NCBI RefSeq assembly: GCF_910592395.1
Contig: NC_088309.1
Span: 15,998,599-16,062,598, forward strand
Length of the DNA stretch: 64,000 bases
Source: Lineus longissimus
Taxonomy: Eukaryota > Nemertea > Pilidiophora > Heteronemertea > Lineidae
Direction of reading: 5' to 3'
Positions 9,706-18,612 of the stretch are shown here, one piece after another. The position numbers and the translations under genes are program-made. The notes beneath the pieces are model-generated. The model saw only the letters and a program-made list of their open reading frames with translations. It searched no databases and was not told the DNA's origin. The stretch's first letter is position 1; each line of letters starts with the position of its first letter.

Positions 9706-10426
9706 AGGCCAAATTGGGGCGGGAAAAACAACCTTGCTGTCGAGTCTTGATCAGCTCTACAAACAACATCCGAATCCTCTATTTTCGTTTTTTTATATCC
9801 AAGAAGGACTAGACAAATTTACGACCTTTGGTCAACACAATCCGCTCGCGCTGGCCTATGCTAATCCAAAAGAGAACGTTGCCCTAGCCCAGATACATAT
9901 TATCCGTAGCATAAACTCTGTCGTCAGGAAAGGATTTAAACTTTTGGAGAATAGTTCCATTTCTGACGACTCAAAGATATACCATGTTGTAGTCACAGAC
10001 AGAAGTCTGCTTGGACCTCTTCCTTTCGTCGAATGTGCAACTCAGTTAGTTTCTATCGGAAATTTCGGGAGAGACTATTTGCGAGCCGAGACCTTGCAGT
10101 TTGCTCGTCGCACGCTATTTAAAATCGGTCTCCCTGAAGGTTACAACGGCATTTACTACATCGATGTTGACTCAGAGGTGTGTCTAGATAGAATCCAAGC
10201 CCGGGCTCGAACATACGAGAGCCTAATTAATAAGACTTATTTAGACACCTTGGCCGAGCAATATCGTCTTCATCTCGATTGGTGGACCGACGTTGAGGGC
10301 AGACAGTACTTCTGCGGGGATAGAAGCAATGTGATTAGAACTGACAATCTAAGTGCGACACATTTGCTCAGTTTTCTCGAGTCTCTAGTAAAGACGGTTG
10401 AGAACAAACAAAAACGCATGTGGTAA
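9668..10426 (+). CDS. Deoxynucleoside kinase-like protein of the Polinton
   Basis: Phosphorylates deoxynucleosides to monophosphates (dNK/TK2/HSV-TK superfamily), which would feed dNTP pools during element replication. The 252-aa protein from the ATG at 9668 begins with a P-loop, EGQIGAGKTTLL (Gly14 to Thr22), the expected distance from the N-terminus. It continues with an EGLDKF segment (the E-P-x-x-x-W-like substrate region), the DRS motif at 111-113 (family DRS/ERS), and an arginine LID loop RIQARAR at 175-181. Length matches the family (about 230-260 aa). An upstream in-frame start at 9584 adds 28 residues without family character and was not chosen. No stop or frameshift is present, unlike the neighbouring polymerase. 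Thymidylate kinase is less likely because of the DRS and LID arrangement. Confidence 0.85.
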   Translation: MSLAKKVLLVAVEGQIGAGKTTLLSSLDQLYKQHPNPLFSFFYIQEGLDKFTTFGQHNPLALAYANPKENVALAQIHIIRSINSVVRKGFKLLENSSISDDSKIYHVVVTDRSLLGPLPFVECATQLVSIGNFGRDYLRAETLQFARRTLFKIGLPEGYNGIYYIDVDSEVCLDRIQARARTYESLINKTYLDTLAEQYRLHLDWWTDVEGRQYFCGDRSNVIRTDNLSATHLLSFLESLVKTVENKQKRMW

Positions 10427-10496
10427 CGCTATTCTGGCACCTCTTAGTAAGAGACTTACCGCTGATATTTAGACTCCATTCGTTGCTTTCCTAGTC

Positions 10497-11609
10497 ATGG
10501 GGAAAACAGGAAAAAAGCAGGAACAGCAGAACCCGGGATATACGTCTACAACAGGTTTCGATTCCGGAACCGACTTCGATCAATTCAATAAAAAGTGCAA
10601 TTGGTGCAATAGACTCCTGACTCTTTTGCCCGGAAAGGCCTATTGCGACGGATGCGCCAAAACCTGCTTTCGAGAGTGCCGGCGATGCCACAAACCTTAC
10701 AACAGTCCAAAATTCTATAATTTTGATCAACTACGTTGCGATAATTGTTTCCACAGACTGGAGGCTGAACGAGAGGCCCGAGCAAGAAAGAAACAGCAAC
10801 AACCTGTGTTGAACGAATCGCATCCAGCAGATCAAGTTCCCAATCCGCCTTCGAAGATCAGCGCAAAAGAGCAGATTCCCACCACAGTCGAGCAGGGATT
10901 TTTCTCTATCGAGAAAACAAGCTCTGCTAATGAAAGAAAACCAGATCCACCAAAGATTGGAACCCGCGGCAAATCGGAAATCGCAAGAGAACCGAGGAAA
11001 GGAGAAGTTGCCAAAAAAAGAAAACATCAAAACAACAATACTCCAATCGGAGGTGCCACTAGCGAAGTCATCAAACGTAAACGCGGAAAACATACTCCCT
11101 GCATTCGAATAGTTCTACGCCATGGAAACATACAAATATGCAAACATAAACATAAAAAGAGTCAGTTCAAAGATGTGAGTAAAGCCCCCGGAGAGAAAGT
11201 CAGATTCGAGGTGCCACCAGAAAAACAGCAAGCTTCGGTTCCATCGTCGTCTGTAGAGTTCAGTCGGTCCTCGAGTGAAGTAGCGGCGGGAACAGAGCTC
11301 GTCTCCCGATTGCATTCTCGTCAAGCGCCATCGCCGTATCCAACACCCGGTCAAGCCCCATCGCCTTATCCAACGTCCACTACTACTACTACTGCTACAA
11401 CTAACTCACGGACGAAAGCACCTCCCATGCACACAATAAGCGAAAGTGAAGATGAAGAGGACAACGAAAGTGTCAGCAGTGACGAATCGGAAGTCGAGAG
11501 CAGCAACTCAGAAGAAAGCGCCGGTGAAGAGAACGACAGCGTCGCAGAGGGAGATTCCGAGAGCGACTCCGGCGAGGAAGAGAGACTCGAACGTGGCGTC
11601 AAAGCTTAG
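10497..11609 (+). CDS. Cys-rich zinc-binding, acidic-tailed Polinton protein
   Basis: 370 aa, family not recognised. After a short polar start there is a dense cysteine cluster: C34/C37, C50/C53, C57, C61/C64 and C81/C84 (CNWCNRLL, YCDGC, CRRCHKPY, CDNC). This suggests two zinc-binding knuckles or treble-clef folds. The rest is predicted disordered: Lys/Arg-rich to about residue 210, then Ser/Thr/Pro including a near-repeat of QAPSPYPT, then a long Glu/Ser/Asp tail (about 305-365). Zinc binding plus an acidic tail suggests a regulator or a chromatin/DNA-packing factor. Its last 164 bp overlap the integrase frame. Confidence 0.6.
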   Translation: MGKTGKKQEQQNPGYTSTTGFDSGTDFDQFNKKCNWCNRLLTLLPGKAYCDGCAKTCFRECRRCHKPYNSPKFYNFDQLRCDNCFHRLEAEREARARKKQQQPVLNESHPADQVPNPPSKISAKEQIPTTVEQGFFSIEKTSSANERKPDPPKIGTRGKSEIAREPRKGEVAKKRKHQNNNTPIGGATSEVIKRKRGKHTPCIRIVLRHGNIQICKHKHKKSQFKDVSKAPGEKVRFEVPPEKQQASVPSSSVEFSRSSSEVAAGTELVSRLHSRQAPSPYPTPGQAPSPYPTSTTTTTATTNSRTKAPPMHTISESEDEEDNESVSSDESEVESSNSEESAGEENDSVAEGDSESDSGEEERLERGVKA

Positions 11610-12693
11610 ACAAGTGCAAAATGAAAAACGAAACCAGATATTTTCGAAAATCTATTATAACCCTCGGCATCCGGCGAGCTTTGGGTCCATTGATCGCCTG
11701 TTGACGGCTAGCAAACGGCAAGAACCATCCATTGAACGACGAGACGTTGTACATTGGGTGAGCGGGCAAGACACTTATACACTTCATGGACAAGCAAGAC
11801 GAAAATTCCAACGTCGTAAAACAATTGTCACCGGAATCGATCATCAATGGCAGATTGATTTAGTCGATGTCCAGAATTTACAAAAATACAACAATGGAGT
11901 AAAATATTTATTAACAAAAATCGATGTGTTCAGTCGTCGCGCTGCGGCTCTACCGCTCCGTACGAAAACAGGACGTGAAGTGGCCCAAGCTCTCAAAGAG
12001 CTCTTCGAGCGGGAGAAGGTGTACCCTAAATATCTTCAGAGCAACCTTGGAAAGGAGTTCCGAAATGCAAGTGTCTTGAAGTTACTAGAAGACCTCGGCA
12101 TAAAGCTGTTTTCCGTGCACAGTGAAACCAAAGCGGCACTTGTTGAAAGGAGGAATCGCACACTCAAGTCGAAAGTTTACAAAATGTTCACAAAAAACAA
12201 TACCCGGCGTTACATCGATATTCTCCCGGACCTCGTTGAGAGCTATAACAATAACGTACACAGAATAACAAAACTAGCCCCGAACCAAGTTAACGCGGGC
12301 AATGAAAAAGCCCTTTGGCTCCATTTATATGGTAAAGAATTTCCGACCAAGACAAACTTCAAATTCCAGAAAGGGGATACTGTACGAGTCAGTCAACTTG
12401 CGCAGGTGTTCGGAAAGGGTTACAAACCGCAATACACAACAGAATGGTTCGTAGTGGCCCATCGACGTAGTACCAAGCCGCCGACGTATAAATTACACGG
12501 GGAACTCTTAGATGGCAGTTTCTACGAGGAGGAAATGCAACGAATCCAACGTCCATCCGATGCATCGGCCTTTCACGTAGACATTCTAAAAAAGCCACGC
12601 AGGAATAAAAAAACTGAATATTTTGTCCATTACCTCGGTTGGCCGGACAGCTTTGACGAATGGATCCCTGCCGGACAACTCAAAAATGCGTAA
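11446..12693 (+). CDS. Polinton integrase (rve core + chromodomain), catalytic Asp mutated
   Basis: Retrovirus-type integrase that inserts the element. In the 415-residue frame, homology begins near residue 55 (QIFSKIYYNPRHPASFGSID, the conserved Polinton N-terminal zone). Catalytic positions are Asp138 (WQIDLVDV), residue 200 (LQSNLGKEF) and Glu234 (ALVERRNRTLK), a D-x61-[N]-x33-E spacing. Residue 200 should be Asp but is Asn (AAC at 12043-12045), a one-base change expected to abolish strand transfer. The C-terminus is a chromodomain (EYFVHYLGWPDSFDEWIPAG), which may tether integration to methylated histone. The true start is unclear, since the first ~50 residues overlap the upstream gene and look non-homologous. 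No stop codons interrupt the frame. Confidence 0.92.
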   Translation: MKMKRTTKVSAVTNRKSRAATQKKAPVKRTTASQREIPRATPARKRDSNVASKLRQVQNEKRNQIFSKIYYNPRHPASFGSIDRLLTASKRQEPSIERRDVVHWVSGQDTYTLHGQARRKFQRRKTIVTGIDHQWQIDLVDVQNLQKYNNGVKYLLTKIDVFSRRAAALPLRTKTGREVAQALKELFEREKVYPKYLQSNLGKEFRNASVLKLLEDLGIKLFSVHSETKAALVERRNRTLKSKVYKMFTKNNTRRYIDILPDLVESYNNNVHRITKLAPNQVNAGNEKALWLHLYGKEFPTKTNFKFQKGDTVRVSQLAQVFGKGYKPQYTTEWFVVAHRRSTKPPTYKLHGELLDGSFYEEEMQRIQRPSDASAFHVDILKKPRRNKKTEYFVHYLGWPDSFDEWIPAGQLKNA

Positions 12694-12757
12694 ACAACCG
12701 TGTGACAAGCGGGTCAAGGGAGGACAACAACATTCTTTAAATCAACAAGGAGAAGCA

Positions 12758-13474
12758 ATGTCGCAGAACACTGACGTTTCCGAAAGCGTATTCGACGCAC
12801 GGAACAAACGTGAGTTTGGTATGGTATGTGTCGGACCTCCACTTGCGGGAAAAACCTTCTTCACCACGCAATTGATACAAAACGCAGAACGGATAATCGA
12901 TAAACCTTTCGATTATATCTACTGGTTCTACGGAGAACCTTCTAAAACGGTAACAAAATTGGAACAGGAGGGAAAAATAAGAACAGTCGCGGGGTTACCC
13001 GACAATTTGGACGAATATATTCACTCTGAAGACCCTCGCACAGGCAAGCGTCGGCATGGATTAATGATTTTCGATGATCTCATGCAAAGCGTTTCTAACA
13101 GTGAAGAAATCAGCCGTCTGGTAACAAAGAAGTGTCAACACGCATCGGTGAGCTGGATCATACTCATGCAAAACCTATTTCATCGCGGTAAGACTCGAGT
13201 AACAATGCTTCGGTGTTGCCACTATCTCGTGCTCTTCAAAAGCCCTTTAGATCAATCCACCGGACACCACCTGGCTCGTCGTATTCTACCCAGTCAACCG
13301 GAAACGTTTATAAGAATCTACGAGGCAGCGACGCAAAAACCAAACAGTTACTTATTCGTGGACGGACATCAAAACACGCCTAACGAAGCTCGTTTTCGTA
13401 CGGACATTTTTGGTGACTTTCAAAAAGCCTTTGTTCCGCTCGCAAGGAGGACTGGAAAAGAACGAAAGAAATAG
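12758..13474 (+). CDS. Polinton packaging ATPase (FtsK-HerA type)
   Basis: 238-aa ATPase that pumps DNA into the capsid. Walker A is GPPLAGKT at residues 26-33 and Walker B is GLMIFDDLM with Asp106-Asp107. A conserved downstream motif, QNLFHRGKTR, matches the QNLFHxG signature of Polinton and adintovirus ATPases. ATG 12758 (MSQNTDVSES) was chosen because the 45 residues upstream overlap the integrase chromodomain frame and show no homology; the alternative start is 12623. The frame is intact and family length is normal. It follows the integrase by only 64 bp. Confidence 0.92.
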   Translation: MSQNTDVSESVFDARNKREFGMVCVGPPLAGKTFFTTQLIQNAERIIDKPFDYIYWFYGEPSKTVTKLEQEGKIRTVAGLPDNLDEYIHSEDPRTGKRRHGLMIFDDLMQSVSNSEEISRLVTKKCQHASVSWIILMQNLFHRGKTRVTMLRCCHYLVLFKSPLDQSTGHHLARRILPSQPETFIRIYEAATQKPNSYLFVDGHQNTPNEARFRTDIFGDFQKAFVPLARRTGKERKK

Positions 13475-14510
13475 ACATTCAAAACGTTTTACAACAAACC
13501 AAATATTTTTGGAAAAACTCTCATAAGGAAGGGGACGGAAGGGGAGGAGGAGGAAGATGGAAGTAGTCAGTGGAACTCTTTTGCCAAATATATACGTATG
13601 TGTATAGTACATATTATTATTCAAACTTCTCGCTATATACCAATTGTCTATAATCTTTTCGTGTAGCACGCAGAGAAAAGGTGGCTTGTTGCATGGAAAA
13701 AAGTGGAAGAACGCACGGTTATGCTCCCCTTACTTATAATTTCTCATGTGTATTGAGACCTACGCCTGATATTCGAACTATATACCGTGTAATTGTTTAT
13801 AATCTATTTGCGCGGTGTGAGGATAATGTGTTTTGAGAGCTTCGTTGCATGGAGAAACGTGAAGGAGCGCAGTTACGGTATTATTATCATTGGCAGAATT
13901 TCTTGTACTATTGTTGTATCAGACCTGCATATTATAATCGAGCTTTAGGCCTTATAATAATTGCCTGTAACCTACATGAACGGTACGAGGGAATAAGGAG
14001 TGTTTGACTTTTAGGGCTTTGTTGCACGAACTAACGTGAAAGCGAACGGTAACGTCTTTTTTCTCTCTCATATTGGTGTTAACGCTCTGACGCAAAGCGC
14101 TCTGTGATTGACTTCTGTCTTTAGCTGTATAGGTAAAAACATCTAGAAACTGCTCTTAAAGTACTAGCTTAGTCGCACATAATTCTCCCTGCACCGTGTA
14201 ATTTCCTGATTTACTATTGCCTTGATGTATGTTCGAATAGTCTTCAAGCTTTGTTTTGCTTAGCGAATAAAAAAACGAAAAACCCACCCTCGTGTCGGTC
14301 GTCGTCCTTGTCTCATAATATACATTATAGGTCGTAACACCCCGAAAGTAGAGTTTCTTGACAGTAAATCAAAAACTCCCATGTGAACAAGTGGGAGTAA
14401 GGAAGATAAACTTCGTTCCTCGAAGGAAGACACGAGGAGAGAAAAACATTTGTAGAAGCAGCAAGTAGCAGATTTCTCGAAGTAGAGCGAGCATCGGTTC
14501 ATGTTCGGCG
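13475..14510 (+). other. 1-kb Polinton intergenic region with imperfect ~160-175-bp repeats
   Basis: No gene is seen. Three diverged copies of a block run head to tail: the words GTTGCATGG / GTTGCACGA start at 13688, 13844 and 14021. Each is preceded by a TATATACC- or TATAAT-containing stretch and followed by ACGTGAA or GTGGAAG, GCGCA/GCACGG words. Just before 13660 there is GGGAGGAGGAGGAAGATGG. It separates the early-type genes (polymerase to ATPase) from the virion-protein block, so it may hold late promoters or a non-coding RNA. Confidence 0.5.
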
Positions 14511-14942
14511 ATGCCAAACGTAGCTTATAATAGACGACCGGGCTTCAGCGTTGCACTCCAATCCGGGAAGCGCAAAAGATCTCGGACTCGTCATCCTGGA
14601 GAAATAAAAGCAAAACAACACCTCGATTTTCTATCTTTGCTCGGCAGAACTGGAAGTAGATCGACGAGGGCAAAGCTTCTCGACTTGGCGAACAAAGGAC
14701 AGATTGACGCGATTTTAGAGTGTATTGAGAACGTTCACAGGTGTAACGTTCCGATACCGGCGAACAAAATACAAAAGCTTCGAAGACACAGCCCACTGGT
14801 AAGACAACTAAAAGCCCCGCGAATCAGTCTTCAGACCAGAAAAAAACTACTCGCACAATCGGGAGGATTTTTGGGATCGCTCATACCGCTAGCTGTTGGA
14901 GCGATAGGTAACCTCGTAGGAGGGTTAATCGGCAGGAAATAA
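14511..14942 (+). CDS. Polinton conserved small protein with hydrophobic GGFL tail (core pX-like)
   Basis: 143 aa. The N-terminus is basic. The middle follows a pattern common in Polinton proteins: a short helix set ending LLDLANKGQIDAILECIENV, then a PANKIQKLRRH and ISLQTRKKLLAQSGGFLG transition. The C-terminus (about 115-141) is a glycine-rich hydrophobic segment, GSLIPLAVGAIGNLVGG, which could insert in membranes or pack under the capsid. By position and composition it resembles adenovirus minor core or membrane-lytic virion peptides; that role is inference. It opens the virion-gene block, 10 bp upstream of the next ORF. Confidence 0.65.
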   Translation: MPNVAYNRRPGFSVALQSGKRKRSRTRHPGEIKAKQHLDFLSLLGRTGSRSTRAKLLDLANKGQIDAILECIENVHRCNVPIPANKIQKLRRHSPLVRQLKAPRISLQTRKKLLAQSGGFLGSLIPLAVGAIGNLVGGLIGRK

Positions 14943-14952
14943 ACATTTTCAA

Positions 14953-16017
14953 ATGTCATCGACTGCAAATTTCAGCGAAAGCATCATCATTCCTCTGAGC
15001 ACATACCGCAATAACTGTCTTGCAAGAACACACACCGAAAACGAAGAAAGGAAGAAGAGTCCCGTACGAGAGAGCAAAGATGAAAACGCCAGCGAAATGC
15101 CTATGCCCGATGATGTGAAGCTACAAATACTGGAGAGAAAACGCTGGGAGCAAAAACAAACTGGAAAAATCAAGGATATCGCGCAAAAAAGAACTGGACA
15201 CGCGCAACGTCTCGAAGATTTGCTGAGTAAATTTGCAATCATTGGGATTCGACATCCTTTTGTTAATAGAATTTTACGCGATTACATACAACATTTTCCT
15301 AATGAAATCGATTGGAAGAACAACACCTATGAAATACTAATTGAAGGAAATCTCGTACCCAATTCGAACATTTTGCGAAGTCTCCATTTCCTTCTAGCTC
15401 CCGAGGACCTCAAATATTATGCTCCTCCGGGAGCCTTCAGCCTGGCCGCAAAACTATTGGACATTGGTGTGCCGCGTGGATGGTTAAACATAGTCGATGC
15501 CGCGGAAGCAGCAGAATTATCAAGAGCACAATTACCAATATCGACGCAAGGCAAAACCGAGAAATCTGAGAAGAAGAAACCGCCAGAGACTAGTCCCCGG
15601 GTCACGATCCGAACGCCAAAAGCTACGTCTACACCCTTATTCGAGCTGGAAGAGGAAGACGAGAGCCAGCTGCGACCCGATTCGACGCCAAACGTTAGCG
15701 TTAAAAAAACCGATAGCCCCTGGCTCCCTGGCGCCGAAACGGCTCATCGAATATTCGAGGAAAACAGCGACAGGCGGAAAAGGAAACAACAACAGAACAG
15801 CGTATTCCTAACGCCCGATTCCACCGGGTCCAGAGACTGGTGGAACTCCAGTAAGCCCGAGTCGGTGGACATATCTCTCCAAAGAAGAGGTTCTCCTCCG
15901 CCTATAAGAAAAAGAGCGCAACGGAACGACCCGAGATCTGAACGAATTCCACGAAGATCGAAGCGCAAAAAAAACCAGGCGTGGATTCCTTTCAATACGA
16001 AGCAATGGACTCAATAA
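14953..16017 (+). CDS. Polinton conserved protein, disordered basic C-terminus
   Basis: 354 aa. The N-terminal ~200 residues are conserved-looking: IIIPLSTYRNNC, then MPDDVKLQILERKRWEQKQ (a helix with the PDDV-K-x-x-L signature seen in many Polinton ORFs of this position), and a helical region ending APPGAFSLAAKLLDIG. The C-terminal ~150 residues are Lys/Arg/Ser/Pro-rich and disordered. It is likely a minor virion or assembly protein. I see no jelly-roll pattern, so I do not call it the minor capsid (penton) protein. The frame is intact. Confidence 0.6.
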   Translation: MSSTANFSESIIIPLSTYRNNCLARTHTENEERKKSPVRESKDENASEMPMPDDVKLQILERKRWEQKQTGKIKDIAQKRTGHAQRLEDLLSKFAIIGIRHPFVNRILRDYIQHFPNEIDWKNNTYEILIEGNLVPNSNILRSLHFLLAPEDLKYYAPPGAFSLAAKLLDIGVPRGWLNIVDAAEAAELSRAQLPISTQGKTEKSEKKKPPETSPRVTIRTPKATSTPLFELEEEDESQLRPDSTPNVSVKKTDSPWLPGAETAHRIFEENSDRRKRKQQQNSVFLTPDSTGSRDWWNSSKPESVDISLQRRGSPPPIRKRAQRNDPRSERIPRRSKRKKNQAWIPFNTKQWTQ

Positions 16018-16133
16018 GACTACCTTATCCCGAGAAGACTTGTCATGTGGTAAAACAACAGTCAAGTACCAATCGTACATGTATTAGCCTGGAAGGGACA
16101 TAAACAAACGCACGCACGCACACACAATTCATC

Positions 16134-16652
16134 ATGAGGGTTGCATGCGAAAAGCGTGTCGTCTACACACCCCCCCCCCCCCCCCCCCCCCGTGAGGAAG
16201 ATTACATCGCACACTACTGCGGGTGTCCGGTCGCGAATGACGAGGAGGATAACGAAGATCAGACGGGAGGTTTCCCGGTTTTCCGCGGCACACCGTATCA
16301 ACAAGGATATGGAATTGGAGACACTCTAAGCAAAATGTTCAGGGGGATCGTTCCTATATTGAAACGTACCGTCTTACACCTAGCAAAACGAACAGCAGCG
16401 AAAGCGGGAAATGTTCTCTTGAAACAAGGAGCAGCAATCCTTTCAGATGCCATCGGAGGAAAAAATATAAAATCTGCCTTCAAAGAACGGGCCTTAGAGG
16501 GAGTAAAAGAGGTAGGAAAAGACGTTGTGGATACGATAATAACACACCGGACAGACACAGGTCGAGGGACCAAACGTACGCTGGAAAGCCCGAAACGTCG
16601 AAGAAGAACTAAACAAAACAAAGGACGATCCGAGGGATTCTTCGGTCGATAA
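16134..16652 (+). CDS. Polinton minor virion-type protein
   Basis: 172 aa. It begins MRVACEKR and then a proline run encoded by 22 consecutive C (16170-16191). It continues with an acidic stretch and the Polinton-typical block PVFRGTPYQQGYGIGDTLSK, followed by an amphipathic helical region (FRGIVPILKRTV) and ALEGVKEVGK. The C-terminus is very basic (KRTLESPKRRRRTKQNK). The amphipathic helix plus basic tail recalls adenovirus pVI- or pX-like proteins; the function is inferred. The N-terminus depends on poly-C length, so the native start could instead lie after the tract. Confidence 0.6.
   Translation: MRVACEKRVVYTPPPPPPPREEDYIAHYCGCPVANDEEDNEDQTGGFPVFRGTPYQQGYGIGDTLSKMFRGIVPILKRTVLHLAKRTAAKAGNVLLKQGAAILSDAIGGKNIKSAFKERALEGVKEVGKDVVDTIITHRTDTGRGTKRTLESPKRRRRTKQNKGRSEGFFGR
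16170..16191 (+). repeat. 22-nt poly-C tract inside an ORF
   Basis: Twenty-two consecutive C encode prolines in the minor virion-type gene. A change of one unit would shift the frame of everything downstream, so either slippage or sequencing error here decides whether the N-terminus is real. Confidence 0.9.
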
Positions 16653-16696
16653 TTGTCGCTCATTGAACCCATCTCCGCTGAGCCTGCTATAGCAAC

Positions 16697-18061
16697 ATGT
16701 CTCTTATTGATGCGGACTCGTGCGCTTGTACGAAGGCAGAGTTAGAACTGTTCGAAACCAAACCAACACAAACTGCAATTTTGAGCGGTCGTCTCGTCGA
16801 AGTACAGCCGACAACCTCAATTGACAACACAGATGTCATTGAGTTCAACATGCAGACCGATGAAAAACATTACATTGACTTACGAGAAACAACGCTTTAC
16901 ATCAAAGCGAAGATCGTAAAACAAGACGGCAGCACCCTGAGAGAAAAGCAAGCCGATGGAAACACTCTTGAACAAAATGCGCAATGCTATCCGATAAACT
17001 ACCTAATCGCTTCCATGTTCAAACAGGTCGAAGTGTCTCTTGCCGGGAAACAAATCGGAACCACCAGCAGCATGTACGCTTATCGATCATACCTGGAAGC
17101 ATTACTCAGTCATGGAGAAGACGCTAAAACTCATCAATTGCGAGCGGGCGGATACTTTAAGGACCTGGCAAATATGGAGACAACCGGAGCTACGATCAGC
17201 GACAGCTCAGCAACCAACAAAGGAGCCATAGCTCACTTCAAGATGGCAAACTTCAGTCGAAGTTTTGAACTCCAAGGCCGCATCCATAGTGAGATGTTCG
17301 AGCAAGGAAAACTTCTCCTCAGCAAAGTACCCCTTACAGTCAAATTAACCATGGGAAACCCTAAATTCAACCTGATGTCTGCGTCAACAACTACAGATTA
17401 CAAGATAAAGTTGGAGAAAGCGATCCTCTACGCCAGTCACAAAGAAATCGCATCCTATGTCCGAGTAGCCCACGAAGAAAAGGTTCTAACGGCAAATGCA
17501 AAATACCCCGTGGCAAGAATCGAAACGCGTTACTTTCAGAAAGCTGCAGGAACTACCGACCTGTCCGAGGCCAATCTGTGCAAGGGAGAGACTCCGAGGA
17601 GAATTATTCTGGGCCTGGTCGCCAGCAATGCCATGAACGGTGCTATCGACGGAAACCCGTTTAATTTCAAGCATTACAACGCGACTAGCGTAAAACTAAC
17701 CTTTGCGGGAGCCGAGATTCCTTACGGGGAACTAAAAATGAATTTTGGCGATAAAAATGTGCTAAACGGGTACATGACGCTCTTCCGAGGGAGCAAGCTC
17801 TGGCCTGCCAATAAGAGCAACGACATAACGCTAGAAGACTATGTGGATGGATATGCCCTGTACGTCTTCAACTTAGCCCCAGACGATGCCGGATCGAGTG
17901 CATTTCAACTCGCCAAAAATGGAGACGTAAGCGTGGAAATCAAGCTATCCGAAGCTACAACCGAAGCGATAAACATCGTAGTTGTGTATGAATACGACTC
18001 TTTTGTGGAAATCGACAAAGATCGAAACGTGCATTACGGACATACCGGCTCGGAAAAATAA
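16697..18061 (+). CDS. Polinton major capsid protein (double jelly-roll hexon-like)
   Basis: 454 aa forming the capsid shell. The start (MSLIDADSCACTKAELELF followed by TKPTQTAI) and the next strands (VIEFNMQTDE, YIDLRETTLYIKAK) match the family often annotated F54H12.2-like. This family is known from Polintons and predicted to form two jelly-roll folds. Other typical segments are INYLIASMFKQVEVSLAG and a C-terminal IVVVYEYDS. Length fits (about 450 aa). The ATG at 16697 is the first in frame. The frame is intact, and its stop overlaps the protease start (TAATG at 18059-18063), indicating coupled expression. Confidence 0.8.
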   Translation: MSLIDADSCACTKAELELFETKPTQTAILSGRLVEVQPTTSIDNTDVIEFNMQTDEKHYIDLRETTLYIKAKIVKQDGSTLREKQADGNTLEQNAQCYPINYLIASMFKQVEVSLAGKQIGTTSSMYAYRSYLEALLSHGEDAKTHQLRAGGYFKDLANMETTGATISDSSATNKGAIAHFKMANFSRSFELQGRIHSEMFEQGKLLLSKVPLTVKLTMGNPKFNLMSASTTTDYKIKLEKAILYASHKEIASYVRVAHEEKVLTANAKYPVARIETRYFQKAAGTTDLSEANLCKGETPRRIILGLVASNAMNGAIDGNPFNFKHYNATSVKLTFAGAEIPYGELKMNFGDKNVLNGYMTLFRGSKLWPANKSNDITLEDYVDGYALYVFNLAPDDAGSSAFQLAKNGDVSVEIKLSEATTEAINIVVVYEYDSFVEIDKDRNVHYGHTGSEK

Positions 18062-18612
18062 TGAACAAGGGAGAAATAAATACTTTAATGAAAAGACACC
18101 CAGAGACTCGAACCACTTTTGTGAGAGCGGTGTCCAGAGATACGCTTCCTAAAACAGCTCGAAAACGACGCCCTTGCGCCTACATAAGCAACACAGCAAA
18201 AGCTCATGAAGCCGGTGAACATTGGATATGCTTGCTCTTCAACCGGAAGCCGCCACACGAATACTTTGATAGCAATGGCGAAGCCCCGACAAAGACAAGT
18301 TTCCGTCAAATGCTAAACAACGAAGGATCATTTAAACGTAACTGCATTCCACTTCAAAGCCCGTTGAGCACGGTTTGCGGACAATATTGCATGTATTATG
18401 TCCTCATGCGAAGCAGGGGCCTATCGATGGAAGAGATTCTAGGACAATTTTCGCCATACGATCTACTCAAAAATGATCAAAAAGTCAATCGTGCTGTAGA
18501 AAAACACTTCGGAATAAAACGAGACATATACGACACAACATTTCTCACGTCACGTATATTCCCTCGACTCGTTAACGGACTACTACGAAAGAGATCATCG
18601 AGAAGCCAGTAA
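18061..18612 (+). CDS. Adenain-like (Ulp1/C5) maturation protease
   Basis: 183-aa cysteine protease that processes virion proteins during maturation. The catalytic set is visible: His54 in GEHWICLLF, Asp70 in EYFDSNG, the oxyanion Gln99 in IPLQSP, and Cys106 in STVCGQYC. The Gln-to-Cys spacing of seven matches adenovirus protease. The ATG overlaps the capsid stop. The C-terminus ends in a basic tail (LRKRSSRSQ). The frame is intact. It closes the virion-gene block, as in related elements. Confidence 0.92.
   Translation: MNKGEINTLMKRHPETRTTFVRAVSRDTLPKTARKRRPCAYISNTAKAHEAGEHWICLLFNRKPPHEYFDSNGEAPTKTSFRQMLNNEGSFKRNCIPLQSPLSTVCGQYCMYYVLMRSRGLSMEEILGQFSPYDLLKNDQKVNRAVEKHFGIKRDIYDTTFLTSRIFPRLVNGLLRKRSSRSQ

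Larger units (their letters stand above)
7415..18612 (+). mobile_element. Polinton/Maverick (adintovirus-like) element, 5'-truncated
   Basis: The genes, all on + and tightly spaced, are protein-primed type DNA polymerase B (C-terminal half), nucleotide metabolism and DNA-binding candidates, retrovirus-type integrase with chromodomain, FtsK-HerA packaging ATPase, small virion-type proteins, double jelly-roll major capsid protein and an adenain-like protease. This combination defines Polintons, which are endogenous adintovirus-like agents. No terminal inverted repeats were recognised. The left side is lost upstream of the polymerase palm. Start and end given are those of recognisable coding homology. 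Confidence 0.93.

Noticed and set aside
14953-16017. Minor capsid (penton) single jelly-roll protein
   Set aside because: The sequence is helical and disordered, without a beta-rich jelly-roll pattern; no penton gene was found.
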